This document shows positions 16,851 through 25,774 of a stretch of DNA of 33,003 nucleotides, one piece after another; position 1 is the stretch's first letter; the number at the start of each line of letters is the position of its first letter. Below the pieces are notes generated by a model. The model searched no databases, was not told where the DNA came from, and saw only the letters and a list, made by a program, of their open reading frames with translations. Made by a program: the position numbers and the translations under genes. Origin of the DNA: Lactobacillus delbrueckii subsp. delbrueckii DSM 20074 = JCM 1012 (GTDB taxonomy: Bacteria; Bacillota; Bacilli; Lactobacillales; Lactobacillaceae). The stretch covers positions 1 to 33,003 of the forward strand of contig NZ_AZCR01000003.1 of the NCBI RefSeq assembly GCF_001433875.1, written 5' to 3'.

Positions 16851-17840
16851 CTACCCTTCCATAACGGCCTGAGCCGCCGTCAAAATCCCGATCTTGTAGA
16901 CGTCATCAGCGCTGCAGCCCCGGGAGAGGTCGTTGACCGGCTTGTCAATCCCCTGCAAAACCGGCCCAATGGCCGTAAAGTTGCCCAGGCGCTGGGTAAT
17001 CTTGTAGGCAATGTTGCCTGACTGCAGTTCCGGGAAGATAAAGACATTAGCCCGGCCGCCAACGGCTGAACCAGGTGCCTTAAGTTGAGCAACTGCTGGC
17101 ACGAAGGCCGCGTCAAACTGCAAATCGCCGTCTGCCGGGATGTCCGGGTACTTTTCCTTGAACAGCTTGGCCGCTTCTGCCACCTTGTCTACCTGCGGGC
17201 CCTTGGCTGAGCCGTGGGTTGAGAAGCTGAGGAAGGCCACCTTGGGGTCAATCCCGATCATCTTGGCCGTAGCAGCTGACTGGGCCGCGAATTCAACCAG
17301 CTGGTCGCTGGTCGGGTCGATGGAAATCGCGCAGTCAGCAAAGACATACTTTTCTTCCTCTCTTTCCATGATGAAGGAACCGGAAATCCGGTGCATCCCC
17401 GGCTTGGTCTTCAAAATGAAGAGGGCTGGCCGGACCGTGTCGGCCGTCGAGTGAGCTGCCCCGGACACCATCCCGTCGGCCTGGCCGGTGTAAACCAGCA
17501 TGGTCCCGTAAAAGTTGGCGTCGCGCAAGGCAGCTTCCGCTTCTTCCATGGTCTGGAAGTGCTTGCCCCCGGCCATCCGTTCGTGGAACTTTTCCACCAT
17601 CTCGCCAAAGTCCGGGCTGTTTTGGTAGTCCACGATTTCGATCCCGGTCATGTCCAAGCCGGCTTTTTCCGCCAAAGCCAGGACCTGGTCCTTTTGCCCC
17701 AGGACGATCGGTTCAACCAGTTCATCTTGCTTTAAGCGGCTGACCGCCGTCAGGATCCGCGGGTCCTCCCCTTCCGGGAAAACAATCCGCTGCTTGTCTT
17801 TTTGCTTAATCAATTGCTTTAATTGTTCAAAAACTTCCAT
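16851..17840 (-). CDS. pta: Phosphate acetyltransferase
   Basis: Pta interconverts acetyl-CoA and acetyl phosphate, the step next to ATP-forming acetate kinase. At 329 residues it is the normal bacterial PTA_PTB domain alone. Visible are IVFPEGEDPRIL near the N-terminus, GMVSGAAHSTADTVRPAL at about 130-147, SGSFIM, SFSTHGSAKGP and the C-terminal GIDKPVNDLSRGCS. ATG 17840 follows GAGGAG with seven bases between; the upstream in-frame TTG at 17855 would contain the ribosome site and is rejected. It lies 20 bases after ung. Confidence 0.96.
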   Translation of the reverse strand: MEVFEQLKQLIKQKDKQRIVFPEGEDPRILTAVSRLKQDELVEPIVLGQKDQVLALAEKAGLDMTGIEIVDYQNSPDFGEMVEKFHERMAGGKHFQTMEEAEAALRDANFYGTMLVYTGQADGMVSGAAHSTADTVRPALFILKTKPGMHRISGSFIMEREEEKYVFADCAISIDPTSDQLVEFAAQSAATAKMIGIDPKVAFLSFSTHGSAKGPQVDKVAEAAKLFKEKYPDIPADGDLQFDAAFVPAVAQLKAPGSAVGGRANVFIFPELQSGNIAYKITQRLGNFTAIGPVLQGIDKPVNDLSRGCSADDVYKIGILTAAQAVMEG

Positions 17841-17860
17841 CAATAATCTCCTCAAAAAAA

Positions 17861-18544
17861 TTATGCTTCCGGGTCAGGCGGCAATTGCCAGTCGACCGGA
17901 GCCCGGCCAAATTCCTTTAAGGCCGCGTTGCATCTTGAAAATGGCCGGGAGCCAAAGAAGCCGCGGTTGGCCGAAAAAGGACTTGGGTGGGCTGACTTGA
18001 TAATGACATTCTTGTCCTGGTCGATCAAGGGTATCTTATTTTGGGCAAAGCGGCCCCACAGGATAAAGACTACCTGCCCCCGCTCGCTCAAGGCCTTAAT
18101 AGCGGCGTCTGTCACCATTTCCCAGCCCTTGCCCTGGTGGCCGTTAGCCTGGCCATATGGCACGGTCAAAACGGCGTTGAGCAAGAGAACGCCCTGGTCG
18201 GCCCAGCGTTTAAGGTAGCCGTGGTTGACCGGCTGGGCCCCAACATCGTCATAGAGCTCCTTATAGACATTGCGCAAGGATGGTGGCAGGGGCGTGCCCG
18301 GCATGACAGAAAAACTCATGCCGTTAGCCTGGCCAGGATTGTGGTAGGGGTCCTGGCCCAAAATGACAACCTTGGTGTCTTTAAAAGGGGTCAGCTTGAA
18401 GGCCGTAAAGATATGGTACATGTCCGGGTAGATCTGCCTGGTCTGGTATTCTTTTTTCAAAAAATCATGCAGCTTGTGATATTCATCACTTTCAAAAACC
18501 GGGGTAAGCACTTGGTCCCAATCATTTCCAATAAAATGTTTCAT
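17861..18544 (-). CDS. ung: Uracil-DNA glycosylase
   Basis: Ung removes uracil from DNA and starts base-excision repair. The 227-residue family 1 enzyme shows the water-activating loop [26 protein letters not shown] (uracil recognition Asn) and [19 protein letters not shown] (His and DNA-intercalating loop). It is the first gene of the ung-pta-tsaE group. AAGGTG stands before ATG 18544. Confidence 0.97.
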   Translation of the reverse strand: MKHFIGNDWDQVLTPVFESDEYHKLHDFLKKEYQTRQIYPDMYHIFTAFKLTPFKDTKVVILGQDPYHNPGQANGMSFSVMPGTPLPPSLRNVYKELYDDVGAQPVNHGYLKRWADQGVLLLNAVLTVPYGQANGHQGKGWEMVTDAAIKALSERGQVVFILWGRFAQNKIPLIDQDKNVIIKSAHPSPFSANRGFFGSRPFSRCNAALKEFGRAPVDWQLPPDPEA

Positions 18545-18563
18545 CTGTAATTCACCTTAGTCA

Positions 18564-18592
18564 ATCTTACCATGATTGCCTCTTGATTTAAA
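18564..18592 (-). promoter_or_regulatory. Possible promoter of ung-pta-tsaE
   Basis: On the minus strand TTTAAA (18587-18592) and TAAGAT (18564-18569) are 17 bases apart, about 20 bases before the ung start. Both boxes are imperfect. Confidence 0.4.
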
Positions 18593-18667
18593 GGAGCTAG
18601 TGAAATAATTCACGACAACTTTTTTCAAATAAAGAAACACTTTGTAGTAATCAAACTTCCTCCTTTA

Positions 18668-18689
18668 TGTTATTATGAAATCGATAACA
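18668..18689 (+). promoter_or_regulatory. Extended -10 promoter with overlapping inverted repeat
   Basis: TGT before TATTAT (18671-18676) forms an extended -10 element; no good -35 box is seen. The perfect arms TGTTAT (18668-18673) and ATAACA (18684-18689), ten bases apart, cover the -10 and start site and may be an operator. Confidence 0.5.
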
Positions 18690-18705
18690 ACAAGGAGGAA
18701 ATAAC

Positions 18706-19590
18706 ATGATTAAACTGATCGCCTGTGACTTAGACGGGACCCTGCTGAACTCTTCTATGGAAATTTCTGACGCCAATGTTCAAGCCATTAAACGCGCCCA
18801 AGAAAACGGCATCGAATTCATGGTGGCCAGCGGCCGGGCACCCCATGAATCCCAGCCAATGCTTAAAGAATACGGGATCGACTGCGGCTTTATTAACTTA
18901 AACGGGGGCCTGGTCTTTGACACGGCCGGCAACTTGATCGTCAAGAATCCCTTGAAGCTGGAAACTGCCAAGAAGATCTGCCGCCTACTCAAGAAGGAAG
19001 GCTTTTACTTCGAACTGGTCACCAGCAACCACGTCTACTCAGAAGACTTGAGCCAGCGTATTACCAACGTGGCCCACTTAATGGTGGAACTGAACCCAAT
19101 GCTGACCTTCAAGGAGGCTGTTTTGGTTTCAGCCAGCAAGCCGGCCATCGTCAGCATCAAGCAGGTACCAAGCTATGAGGACTTGATGGACGAACCTGGC
19201 ACGGAAGTAATGAAGATCTTGGTCTTTGACTCCCGGGGCCAATACGCCTTCACCGACGTCATCAAGAAAATTGAAGAAATCGACAAGGTTTCCATAACTT
19301 CCAGCGCGGCCGACAATATCGAAATCAACGCCGCCGGCGCCCAAAAGGGCCGGTCCCTGCTGGAGTACGCGGCGGCCAAGGGCATCAAGCGCGAAGAAAT
19401 CGCAGCTATCGGCGACAACCTGAACGATGAAAGCATGATCCAGGCTGCCGGCACCGGCGTGGCCATGGGCAATGCCATTCCGCAAATCAAGACGATTGCC
19501 AGCTTCGTCACCAAGAGCAACAATGAAGACGGGGTAGCCTGGGCTATCGACAAGATCCTTGCCGACAATCAAAAAGAGCAGGACCAATGA
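18706..19590 (+). CDS. Cof-type HAD-IIB phosphatase (second in window)
   Basis: The 294-residue protein has CDLDGTLLNSS at the N-terminus (motif I), MVASGRAPHES (motif II), AAGAQKGRSLLEYA with the motif III Lys, and IGDNLNDESMIQAAGTGVAMGNA (motif IV, shown here in part as GDNLND). The IIB cap places it with Cof/YwpJ-like sugar-phosphate phosphatases. It shares the fold but little close similarity with the HAD gene at 6794-7606, so the two are not a recent duplication. AAGGAGG stands nine bases before ATG 18706. The stop overlaps the next gene by four bases (ATGA). Confidence 0.9.
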   Translation: MIKLIACDLDGTLLNSSMEISDANVQAIKRAQENGIEFMVASGRAPHESQPMLKEYGIDCGFINLNGGLVFDTAGNLIVKNPLKLETAKKICRLLKKEGFYFELVTSNHVYSEDLSQRITNVAHLMVELNPMLTFKEAVLVSASKPAIVSIKQVPSYEDLMDEPGTEVMKILVFDSRGQYAFTDVIKKIEEIDKVSITSSAADNIEINAAGAQKGRSLLEYAAAKGIKREEIAAIGDNLNDESMIQAAGTGVAMGNAIPQIKTIASFVTKSNNEDGVAWAIDKILADNQKEQDQ

Positions 19591-20156
19591 TTTACACCCT
19601 TTACCTAACCCAGGAAGGCCGCACAGGCCAGATTCCAATCACCGATGAGGAGGGCAAGCCCTTTGGCTCCATCCGCGGCCGGCTAGACAATCCCAACCAC
19701 ACCCTTTACCTGCTGGACACCAGCGGTAATGAGATCGGCCGCCTGTTCAGCGATGGCACCGGCTTGATCGCATCTTACACCCTGGATGTGATTCACCACT
19801 CCCTGGTCCACGTCAAGAAGGTCAACAGCCCCCAGATCAACTTGTTCTACATTACCCGGCTCAACTACTGGGTCAATGGCAACATCAAGCAGGGCAGCTA
19901 TTCCTTCCGGGACGTTTTTAAGAAGGTGGCTTCCGTTGACACCGTGGTAGCCGACAAGGGGGTGACCTTGACCTGCCAGATCAGCCGGGAGGAAGATACC
20001 CCCTTTATTCTGCTGATCGCGGTCCTTTTCACCCAGTGGCACGTCACCCCGCTCAAGCTGCCGGACCTTTTTCCAAATCTCAACCGGCGGCAGACCAGCA
20101 CGGCCAGCTTCTTCAAACTTCTTTTACCATATGGTCGTAAACACGGTCGCCAATAG
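19587..20156 (+). CDS. Unknown protein coupled to HAD phosphatase
   Basis: This 189-residue protein is not one I recognise with confidence. It is rich in beta-strand-like stretches with repeated short turns (GKPFGSIRG, SGNEIGRLF, SYTLDV). It has one moderately hydrophobic segment near residue 143 (PFILLIAVLFTQW) and a basic end (PYGRKHGRQ). The pattern faintly recalls the LURP-one/Tubby-like barrel proteins of Firmicutes, but this is only an impression. Its start overlaps the HAD gene by ATGA, so the two are probably co-translated. Its last 44 bases overlap the convergent GNAT gene. Confidence 0.7.
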   Translation: MIYTLYLTQEGRTGQIPITDEEGKPFGSIRGRLDNPNHTLYLLDTSGNEIGRLFSDGTGLIASYTLDVIHHSLVHVKKVNSPQINLFYITRLNYWVNGNIKQGSYSFRDVFKKVASVDTVVADKGVTLTCQISREEDTPFILLIAVLFTQWHVTPLKLPDLFPNLNRRQTSTASFFKLLLPYGRKHGRQ

Positions 20157-20679
20157 TCATTGAATTAGTTGTCTTGAAACCCTTGCGCAAGTATAATTGC
20201 TGTGCGCGAGGGTTTTCTAGATCTACGTTTAAACTGACCTTCTTGTAGCCGTGCTTCTTGGCCAGTTTCGGGGCTAGTTCCATTAAGCGGCTGGCAATCC
20301 CCTTCCCCCAGTCCCGCGGAGAGACAGCTAAGGCATCGATATACCATTCCCCCTTCTGGGCTTCCTTATCGGTAAAGATATCGGTGGTCATTGGCAGGCC
20401 GACCTTGGCCATTTCTTTTCTGAGCACCACGTCAATAATTCCCTGGTCCTTGTCCGGGTACATGCAGATCATCCCCCGGACCCGGTCGTTTTCGTCAGTC
20501 TCAACCCAGATCCGGTTGTAGGAATAACGGTAGTTTTCCGAGATGAAACCCAGCCGTATCAAGTCGTAGAACTGGCTCTCCGGCAGGCGGTTGATGGTAT
20601 CCATGTCCATCTCGTCAAAAATCTGGTTTAAAATCGGGTAAACCGCTTCAAAGTCGCTTTTTCTTGCCTTACGGATCAT
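20113..20679 (-). CDS. GNAT-family acetyltransferase
   Basis: The 188-residue protein carries the acetyl-CoA binding motif A as YIDALAVSPRDWGKGIASRLM at about 113-133 (shown for its R/Q-x-x-G-x-G/A core, DWGKGIA). Motif B follows as KVSLNVDLENPRAQQLY with LRKGF. The N-terminus MIRKARKSDFEAVYPI is typical of small N-acetyltransferases. The substrate cannot be told. A GGGAG lies about 11 bases before ATG 20679, rather far. Its 3' end overlaps the end of the plus-strand gene, so neither has a terminator between them. Confidence 0.87.
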   Translation of the reverse strand: MIRKARKSDFEAVYPILNQIFDEMDMDTINRLPESQFYDLIRLGFISENYRYSYNRIWVETDENDRVRGMICMYPDKDQGIIDVVLRKEMAKVGLPMTTDIFTDKEAQKGEWYIDALAVSPRDWGKGIASRLMELAPKLAKKHGYKKVSLNVDLENPRAQQLYLRKGFKTTNSMTIGDRVYDHMVKEV

Positions 20680-21107
20680 TTCGTCTTTTTTCTCCCTTTC
20701 CTTGTTATTTTTCTATATAAATTGTTTTTCTACAATTCATATTACTATAGTCAGGAGAAAAAAGACAATTAAGCGCCCTTTCCGAGCAAACAAAATGTTC
20801 CTAACAGTCAATCTACTCACGTACTTAACCATTAGTAACTTCTTCTATCTTCAATTGTCGACTGCATCTTATGGTGGTCTCAGTCCTTTCCCGAGCCTAA
20901 TTTAGTTATGCTCTGCGAATTTAAGCTAAACTTTCTATTGGAGTATCCTCCTTGAACATTAACTCTTTTCTTTTGTCTACACTTATATAATACCACCTTC
21001 GTAAACGCTGTCAGACAATAGGCTGAGATTTTTGGGAAAATAGTTTTAAAAAGCAAAAAAGCGAAAAGTACAAAAGAAGACAGAAAAGTATCGAATAGCA
21101 GACAAAG
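20680..21107. other. AT-rich gene-free stretch
   Basis: I see no convincing gene in this 430-base region, which is clearly more AT-rich than its surroundings. Items seen: an inverted repeat AATTGT/ACAATT near 20722-20739; on the minus strand CTGACA followed 16 bases later by TATTAT (near 20990-21017); and an AAGGAGG (near 20946-20952) with no start codon at normal distance behind it. A minus-strand ATG at 20959 opens a 12-codon frame ending TAA, without a strong ribosome site. It may hold the promoter and leader of the GNAT gene or a small RNA, but neither is shown. Confidence 0.5.
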
Positions 21108-21135
21108 AAAAAACGCTCCTTCGGGAGCGTTTTTT
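21108..21135. terminator. Terminator of the glycolytic operon
   Basis: AAAAAACGCTCC and GGAGCGTTTTTT are perfect 12-base arms around a TTCG tetraloop, 17 bases past the tpiA stop. It can act on both strands. Confidence 0.95.
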
Positions 21136-21152
21136 GATATGACAGTCATAAA

Positions 21153-21911
21153 TTAGTCTTGGTAGTTTACCAAAGCCAGGTATGAGTCTGGTACCAATGA
21201 TGCGCCACCAACCAAGCCACCGTCGATGTTTGGCTTAGCCATCAATTCCTTGATGTTGGCTGGCTTTACTGAACCGCCGTATTGGATGCGGACGTTTTCA
21301 GCAGTTTCTTCGTTGTACAAGTCCTTAACAGTTTCCCGGATAGTCTTGCACATTTCTTCAGCTTGGTCGCTTGAAGCAGTCTTGCCAGTGCCAATCGCCC
21401 AGATTGGTTCGTAAGCGATCACCAGCTTGGAAACTTGTTCACTAGTCAAGCCTTCCAGGTCAGCCTTGATTTGGCTGACAACCCATTCTTTTTCCTTGCC
21501 GGCTTCCCGGATTTCCAGTGATTCACCGCAGCAAAGGATTGGAGTCAAGCCGTTGGCAAAGATAGCCTTGGCCTTCTTGTTGATGTCTTCGTCAGTTTCG
21601 TGGAAGTAGTCACGGCGTTCTGAGTGTCCGATGATGACGTATTGCACGCCCATTTCCTTCAAAACTGCTGGAGAAGTTTCACCAGTGAAGGCACCGGAGT
21701 TTTCCCAGTAGCAGTTTTCTGCACCGACGTGCAGGTTTGAGCCTTCGGCAGCCTTCAGCAAGGCGTCCAAGTCAACTGCTGGTGCACAAATCACTGATTC
21801 AACCTTTGATGGGTCTGGCAATTGGTCCTTAACAGCGTTTACGAACTCAACAGTTTCCTTTGGGTTCATGTTCAGCTTCCAGTTACCAGCAATAATTGGG
21901 GTACGTGACAT
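21153..21911 (-). CDS. tpiA: Triosephosphate isomerase
   Basis: TpiA interconverts dihydroxyacetone phosphate and glyceraldehyde-3-phosphate. The 252-residue TIM barrel has the N-terminal GNWKLN (catalytic Lys), IIGHSERR (catalytic His), and [15 protein letters not shown] (catalytic Glu with the mobile lid). The phosphate loop YGGSVKP and GLVGGASL follow. It is the last gene of cggR-gap-pgk-tpiA, 18 bases after pgk. AGGAGG stands eight bases before ATG. Codon choice is restricted, as expected for an abundant enzyme. Confidence 0.98.
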   Translation of the reverse strand: MSRTPIIAGNWKLNMNPKETVEFVNAVKDQLPDPSKVESVICAPAVDLDALLKAAEGSNLHVGAENCYWENSGAFTGETSPAVLKEMGVQYVIIGHSERRDYFHETDEDINKKAKAIFANGLTPILCCGESLEIREAGKEKEWVVSQIKADLEGLTSEQVSKLVIAYEPIWAIGTGKTASSDQAEEMCKTIRETVKDLYNEETAENVRIQYGGSVKPANIKELMAKPNIDGGLVGGASLVPDSYLALVNYQD

Positions 21912-21929
21912 TTGAAAAATCCTCCTAAA

Positions 21930-23141
21930 CTACTTGTCTGAAACGCAAGCGATACCTGGCAATTCCTTACCTTCAAGGTATTCAAGAGATGCACCACCAC
22001 CAGTTGAGATGTGAGTCAACTTGGGAGCGATCCCCAATTGCTTAGCAGCAGCAGTTGAGTCACCACCGCCGACAATAGTAGTAGCGTCTGGCAAGTCAGC
22101 CAAAGCACGGCCAACTTCCAAAGTACCCTTGGCGAAGTTTGGCATTTCGAAGACGCCCATTGGCCCGTTCCAAACAACAGTCTTGGCACCTTCAAGAGTC
22201 TTCTTGAAGAGTTCAATAGTCTTAGGACCGATGTCCAAGCCCATTTCGTTGTCTGGGATGTCTTGGCCAACAACTTCTGAAGCAGCATCGTTGTTGAATT
22301 CAGTTGCGGCTACGTGGTCGATTGGCAGAACCAGCTTGTCGCCAGCCTTTTCCAGCAATTCCTTGGCAAATTCAACCTTGTCGTCTTCAACCAGGGACTT
22401 GCCGATATTGTGGCCTTGAGCCTTAAGGAAGGTGTAAGCCATACCACCACCGATAATGATGTGGTCAGCCTTTGGAATCAAGTTGGTAATAACGCCGATC
22501 TTGTCAGAAACCTTAGCCCCGCCAAGAATAGTTACGAATGGGTGAACTGGGTTAGCAACAGCGTTGCCCAGGAACTTGATTTCCTTTTCAAGCAGGAAAC
22601 CAGCAGCTGCTGGCTTACCGGCAGCCTTCATGGCCGTAGCGATACCAACGTTTGAAGCGTGGCTTCTGTGAGCAGTACCGAAGGCGTCGTTTACGAAAAC
22701 GTCACCCAATGATGCCCAGTATTCGCCAAGCTTAGGGTCGTTCTTTGATTCACGCTTGCCGAAGTCGTTGTCGATATCTTGGAAACGGGTGTTTTCCAAA
22801 ACAACTACGTCGCCGTCCTTCATGTTGTTGATGGCGTCTTCAACTTCCTTGCCTTCGTTTGAAGGTACGAAAGTTACAGGCTTTTCAAGCAATTCGCCCA
22901 AACGTTTGGCAACTGGAGCCAGGCTCAAGCTCTTCTTGTCTTCATCGCTCTTGATCCGGCCAAGGTGGGAAAGCAAGATAGCCTTGCCGCCGTTTTCGAT
23001 GATGTACTTGATAGTTGGCAAAGCAGCCACGATACGGTTGTCGTCGCCGATAACGCCGTCCTTAATCGGCACGTTGAAGTCAACGCGAACCAAAACCTTC
23101 TTGTCCTTAACGTCTACGTCAGAAACAATCAATTTAGCCAT
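21930..23141 (-). CDS. pgk: Phosphoglycerate kinase
   Basis: Pgk makes ATP from 1,3-bisphosphoglycerate. The 403-residue protein shows [18 protein letters not shown] and [11 protein letters not shown] in the N-terminal substrate domain. The C-terminal nucleotide domain has [23 protein letters not shown] and [13 protein letters not shown], ending [16 protein letters not shown]. In all features it is a standard enzyme. Start ATG 23141 has TAGGAG upstream. A strong hairpin terminator separates it from gap, so it depends on read-through or on a weak promoter in that spacer. Confidence 0.98.
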   Translation of the reverse strand: MAKLIVSDVDVKDKKVLVRVDFNVPIKDGVIGDDNRIVAALPTIKYIIENGGKAILLSHLGRIKSDEDKKSLSLAPVAKRLGELLEKPVTFVPSNEGKEVEDAINNMKDGDVVVLENTRFQDIDNDFGKRESKNDPKLGEYWASLGDVFVNDAFGTAHRSHASNVGIATAMKAAGKPAAAGFLLEKEIKFLGNAVANPVHPFVTILGGAKVSDKIGVITNLIPKADHIIIGGGMAYTFLKAQGHNIGKSLVEDDKVEFAKELLEKAGDKLVLPIDHVAATEFNNDAASEVVGQDIPDNEMGLDIGPKTIELFKKTLEGAKTVVWNGPMGVFEMPNFAKGTLEVGRALADLPDATTIVGGGDSTAAAKQLGIAPKLTHISTGGGASLEYLEGKELPGIACVSDK

Positions 23142-23165
23142 TGAAAAAATCTCCTATATTCATCG

Positions 23166-23205
23166 AAAAAAGGCGGAAGGAAGAAATTTCCCTCCGCCTT
23201 CTTTC
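23166..23205 (-). terminator. Intercistronic terminator between gap and pgk
   Basis: On the minus strand AAGGCGGAGGGA pairs with TCCTTCCGCCTT (one G-T) around AATTTCT and is followed by TTTTTTC. It sits 32 bases after the gap stop and about 25 bases before the pgk start. Confidence 0.85.
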
Positions 23206-23236
23206 ACACTACTAATTCAATTTAGAAAACTTTAAA

Positions 23237-24253
23237 TTAAAGAGTAGCAAAGTGCAACAAAGTACGAACCATTTGGCAAGTGAATGAGTATTCGTTGTCG
23301 TACCAAGCAACAGTCTTAACAAGTTGCTTGTCGCCTGCAGTGATAACTTGGGTTTGAGTTGGGTCGAAGATTGAGCCAGCAGTCATGCCCAATACGTCAG
23401 TAGAAACGATTTGGTCTGCGTTGTAAGCAAATGATGGGCTTTCGTACTTCTTCATAGCCGCGTTAACTTCTTCAGCAGTTACCTTCTTGTTCAAGATAGT
23501 AACAAGTTCAGTTTCTGAACCGTCCTTAACTGGGACACGTTGTGCGTGACCATCAAGCTTGCCGTTCAATTCTGGCAATACCAGGCCGATGGCCTTAGCA
23601 GCACCAGTTGAGTGAGGAATGATGTTTTCAGCAGCGGCACGGGCGTTGCGGAAGTTGTTGCCTCTGTCAGGACCATCCAAAACCTTTTGAGTTGCAGTGT
23701 AAGCGTGGATAGTAGTCATAGTACCAACTTCGATACCGAATTCCTTGTTCAAAGCGTTAGCCATTGGAGCAAGTGAGTTGGTAGTGCATGAGCCAGCTGA
23801 AACGATAGTGTCGTCAGCAGTCAAAGTGTCTTGGTTTACTGAGTAAACGATAGTCTTCAAGTCGTTGCCGGCTGGAGCTGAGATCAAGACACGCTTTGCA
23901 CCAGCGTCAAGGTGGGCTTGTGACTTAGCCTTGCTAGTGTAGAAACCAGTACATTCAAGAACGAAGTCAACGCCGTCGTTCTTAACCCACGGAATGTTTT
24001 GAGCTTGTGGTTCAGCGTATACGCGGTACTTCTTGCCGTCTACAACCAGTGAGTCTTCAGTAGCTGAAACTTCGTGGTCGAAAGTGCCGTGAGTTGAGTC
24101 ATACTTCAACAGGTGAGCCAACATAGCTGGAGTAGTCAAGTCGTTGATAGCAACAACTTCGATGTCCTTGGTTTCTTCACCCAAGTCCATGATACGACGG
24201 AATGCCAAACGACCAATACGGCCAAAACCGTTAATACCAATCTTAACTGTCAT
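23237..24253 (-). CDS. gap: Glyceraldehyde-3-phosphate dehydrogenase
   Basis: Gap oxidises glyceraldehyde-3-phosphate with NAD and phosphate. The 338-residue protein starts [15 protein letters not shown] (Rossmann fold) and has the catalytic [12 protein letters not shown] with Cys before TTN. The partner His lies in [12 protein letters not shown], and ends with [16 protein letters not shown]. The Ala-Gly and Ser variants around the active Cys, instead of Asn-Ala and Cys, occur in other lactobacillus enzymes. ATG 24253 follows AAGGAGG; the longer open frame from 24289 lacks a ribosome site. It lies 37 bases after cggR. Confidence 0.98.
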   Translation of the reverse strand: MTVKIGINGFGRIGRLAFRRIMDLGEETKDIEVVAINDLTTPAMLAHLLKYDSTHGTFDHEVSATEDSLVVDGKKYRVYAEPQAQNIPWVKNDGVDFVLECTGFYTSKAKSQAHLDAGAKRVLISAPAGNDLKTIVYSVNQDTLTADDTIVSAGSCTTNSLAPMANALNKEFGIEVGTMTTIHAYTATQKVLDGPDRGNNFRNARAAAENIIPHSTGAAKAIGLVLPELNGKLDGHAQRVPVKDGSETELVTILNKKVTAEEVNAAMKKYESPSFAYNADQIVSTDVLGMTAGSIFDPTQTQVITAGDKQLVKTVAWYDNEYSFTCQMVRTLLHFATL

Positions 24254-24290
24254 ATTCGAAAAGTCCTCCTTAAGAACTATTAAAAACATT

Positions 24291-25343
24291 TTATTTTAAG
24301 CGGGATGACCCGTTTAAAATCTGATTTGCGGCTGCCTCATCAGTAATCAGCCAGGTTTGATGAGGAGCGTTGCGCATATAGGCCTTGATGGCCTTGGCCT
24401 TTCTCGTGCCAAGGGCAATTGCCAGAATATGCGGGACATTCGTTAGGTTCTCGAACTGCAATCCAACCTGTCTGATGCGTTCGACAACGTGGCCTTCTTC
24501 ATCGAAGAAACATCCAAAACATTCGGTGACGGCCTTGTTCTCCCGCAGACGTGCCAGGGCAACTGAATCGTAGCCCCGCCTCCGGGCCATTTCACTAGCC
24601 AGGCCAATGCCGTGAATCACGACATCGCTTTGGGAGATATCCTGCAACACCCCGCTGATTTCCGGATCCCGGACCAAAGACCGGTAAGCGTCCTTGGAAA
24701 CATGTTCCGGTAAAAAGAGGGATTCATAGCTGCCGCCGGTCGCCCGGGCCATTTCTTGAACGACCGCGTTGCTTTCCGTGTTGACCCGGCCGCCCAATGC
24801 CCCTCTGCCAGGGACGAAGATCAAGCTCCGGTTCTCACTCAAGCTGCGGTTCAGCTTCTTGGCCACTTTGGCTATTGTCTTGCCGCCCATAACGGTGACA
24901 ATGCAGTCTGCCAGGGGCAAGAGGAGATTCAAGGCTGAATTCAGCTCTTCGCCAGCCAGGTCATAAACCCAGCTCTGCAGGTCCGCGTCGCCAGCTACGA
25001 TAATTGTCCGATCTATTCCTAAAGCCTGGGCCAACCATACTTCTGCTTGGCTGGCATTAAAAAGTCGATCAACAATTGGTGCTGCATCTTTTACAACACT
25101 CTCTCCTTTTTCAGTCAAGAACATCCCGAAATTCTTGATTTCGATCAGACCCTGGTCACGCAGGTAATCAGTTTCGGTCCGGATGTTCCGCTCGCTCAGC
25201 CCCAGCTGCCTGGCCACCGTCCGGCGGCCGATTGGAGCATGCAAGCTAATCTGTTCAAGGATGAGATATCTTTGTCGAAAGATCTTTAAAGCATCGGGAA
25301 CAAGCAGTTCGAGCAGGGATAAATCCGTGTTCAAAGTAACCAT
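24291..25343 (-). CDS. cggR: Central glycolytic genes regulator CggR
   Basis: CggR belongs to the SorC/DeoR family and represses the gap operon until fructose-1,6-bisphosphate binds. The N-terminal winged helix is [19 protein letters not shown] and the following [15 protein letters not shown]. The C-terminal sugar-phosphate domain has [24 protein letters not shown] and [14 protein letters not shown]. The start is unsure: ATG 25343 (350 aa) touches AGAAGG without spacing, TTG 25334 (347 aa) has AGAAGG nine bases before it, and ATG 25439 (382 aa) lies close to the promoter but adds 32 residues absent from the Bacillus protein. I prefer the short forms. It heads the operon cggR-gap-pgk-tpiA. Confidence 0.93.
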   Translation of the reverse strand: MVTLNTDLSLLELLVPDALKIFRQRYLILEQISLHAPIGRRTVARQLGLSERNIRTETDYLRDQGLIEIKNFGMFLTEKGESVVKDAAPIVDRLFNASQAEVWLAQALGIDRTIIVAGDADLQSWVYDLAGEELNSALNLLLPLADCIVTVMGGKTIAKVAKKLNRSLSENRSLIFVPGRGALGGRVNTESNAVVQEMARATGGSYESLFLPEHVSKDAYRSLVRDPEISGVLQDISQSDVVIHGIGLASEMARRRGYDSVALARLRENKAVTECFGCFFDEEGHVVERIRQVGLQFENLTNVPHILAIALGTRKAKAIKAYMRNAPHQTWLITDEAAANQILNGSSRLK

Positions 25344-25457
25344 CCTTCTAGTGGGGCGCTCCCCGACCACGCTGCTGTCGTTTTCTGTCCCACGTTGCTT
25401 AAAAATATAAGAGAAACAAGACTTCGCTTCAATCTCCATTTCTCTCTCGACACTCTT

Positions 25458-25485
25458 AGTATAACAGAATTCGCTCCGTATGCAA
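25458..25485 (-). promoter_or_regulatory. Promoter of the cggR-gap operon
   Basis: On the minus strand TTGCAT (25480-25485) and TATACT (25458-25463) are 16 bases apart, and TGT before TATACT makes an extended -10. If cggR starts at 25343 or 25334, about 110 bases of leader remain. They contain TGGGAC-N6-CGAC (near 25380-25395) and GGGG/CCCC repeats that could be the CggR operator. Confidence 0.7.
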
Positions 25486-25586
25486 GTTTTTTTCTAACCC
25501 AGCCCGGACAAAAAGCCTGTTTTATAACTTTTTTGACCTTTTTCGCAGATACTTTACAAGTTTTTACATTTTTTTGCTTTAACCCC

Positions 25587-25614
25587 TTCCCATTCTCTGA
25601 ATCTCTGCTATAAT
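25587..25614 (+). promoter_or_regulatory. Promoter of tRNA-Arg
   Basis: TGC directly before TATAAT (25609-25614) gives an extended -10. The -35 candidate TTCCCA is 16 bases upstream and weak. The tRNA begins 15 bases after the -10 box. Confidence 0.6.
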
Positions 25615-25629
25615 TAATAACTGTGATTG

Positions 25630-25701
25630 GGACCCTTAGTGTAATGGATCGCACGCAAGATTCCGGTTCTTGAAATCTGGGTTCGACTCCCAGGGGGTCC
25701 A
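25630..25701 (+). tRNA. tRNA-Arg, anticodon CCG
   Basis: A full cloverleaf folds by hand. The acceptor arm is GGACCCT with GGGGTCC (one T-G), the D stem GTGT/GCAC, and the anticodon stem CAAGA/TCTTG with loop TTCCGGT (CCG at 25663-25665). The T stem is CTGGG/CCCAG with loop TTCGACT. The discriminator is A and CCA is not encoded. It reads CGG arginine codons. A single-gene transcript is likely, between its own promoter and a terminator. Confidence 0.93.
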
Positions 25702-25708
25702 TCATATG

Positions 25709-25738
25709 AAAACCGCTGCTTTTTAGCAGCGGTTTTCT
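25709..25738. terminator. Bidirectional terminator after tRNA-Arg and ABC ATPase
   Basis: AAAACCGCTGC and GCAGCGGTTTT are perfect 11-base arms around TTTTTA, followed by TCTTTTT. The hairpin serves the tRNA on the plus strand; the ABC operon ends 37 bases away on the minus strand. Confidence 0.92.
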
Positions 25739-25774
25739 TTTTGTCTTTTTTCTGTTTGCTCTGCCTCTTCTTTA

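Noticed and set aside
20702..20905. 67-codon plus-strand open frame in the AT-rich spacer
   Set aside because: No ribosome binding site or promoter of quality, and AT-rich composition explains its residues.
20880..21149. 89-codon minus-strand open frame
   Set aside because: It reads through the tpiA terminator hairpin, has no ribosome site and low-complexity hydrophobic content.
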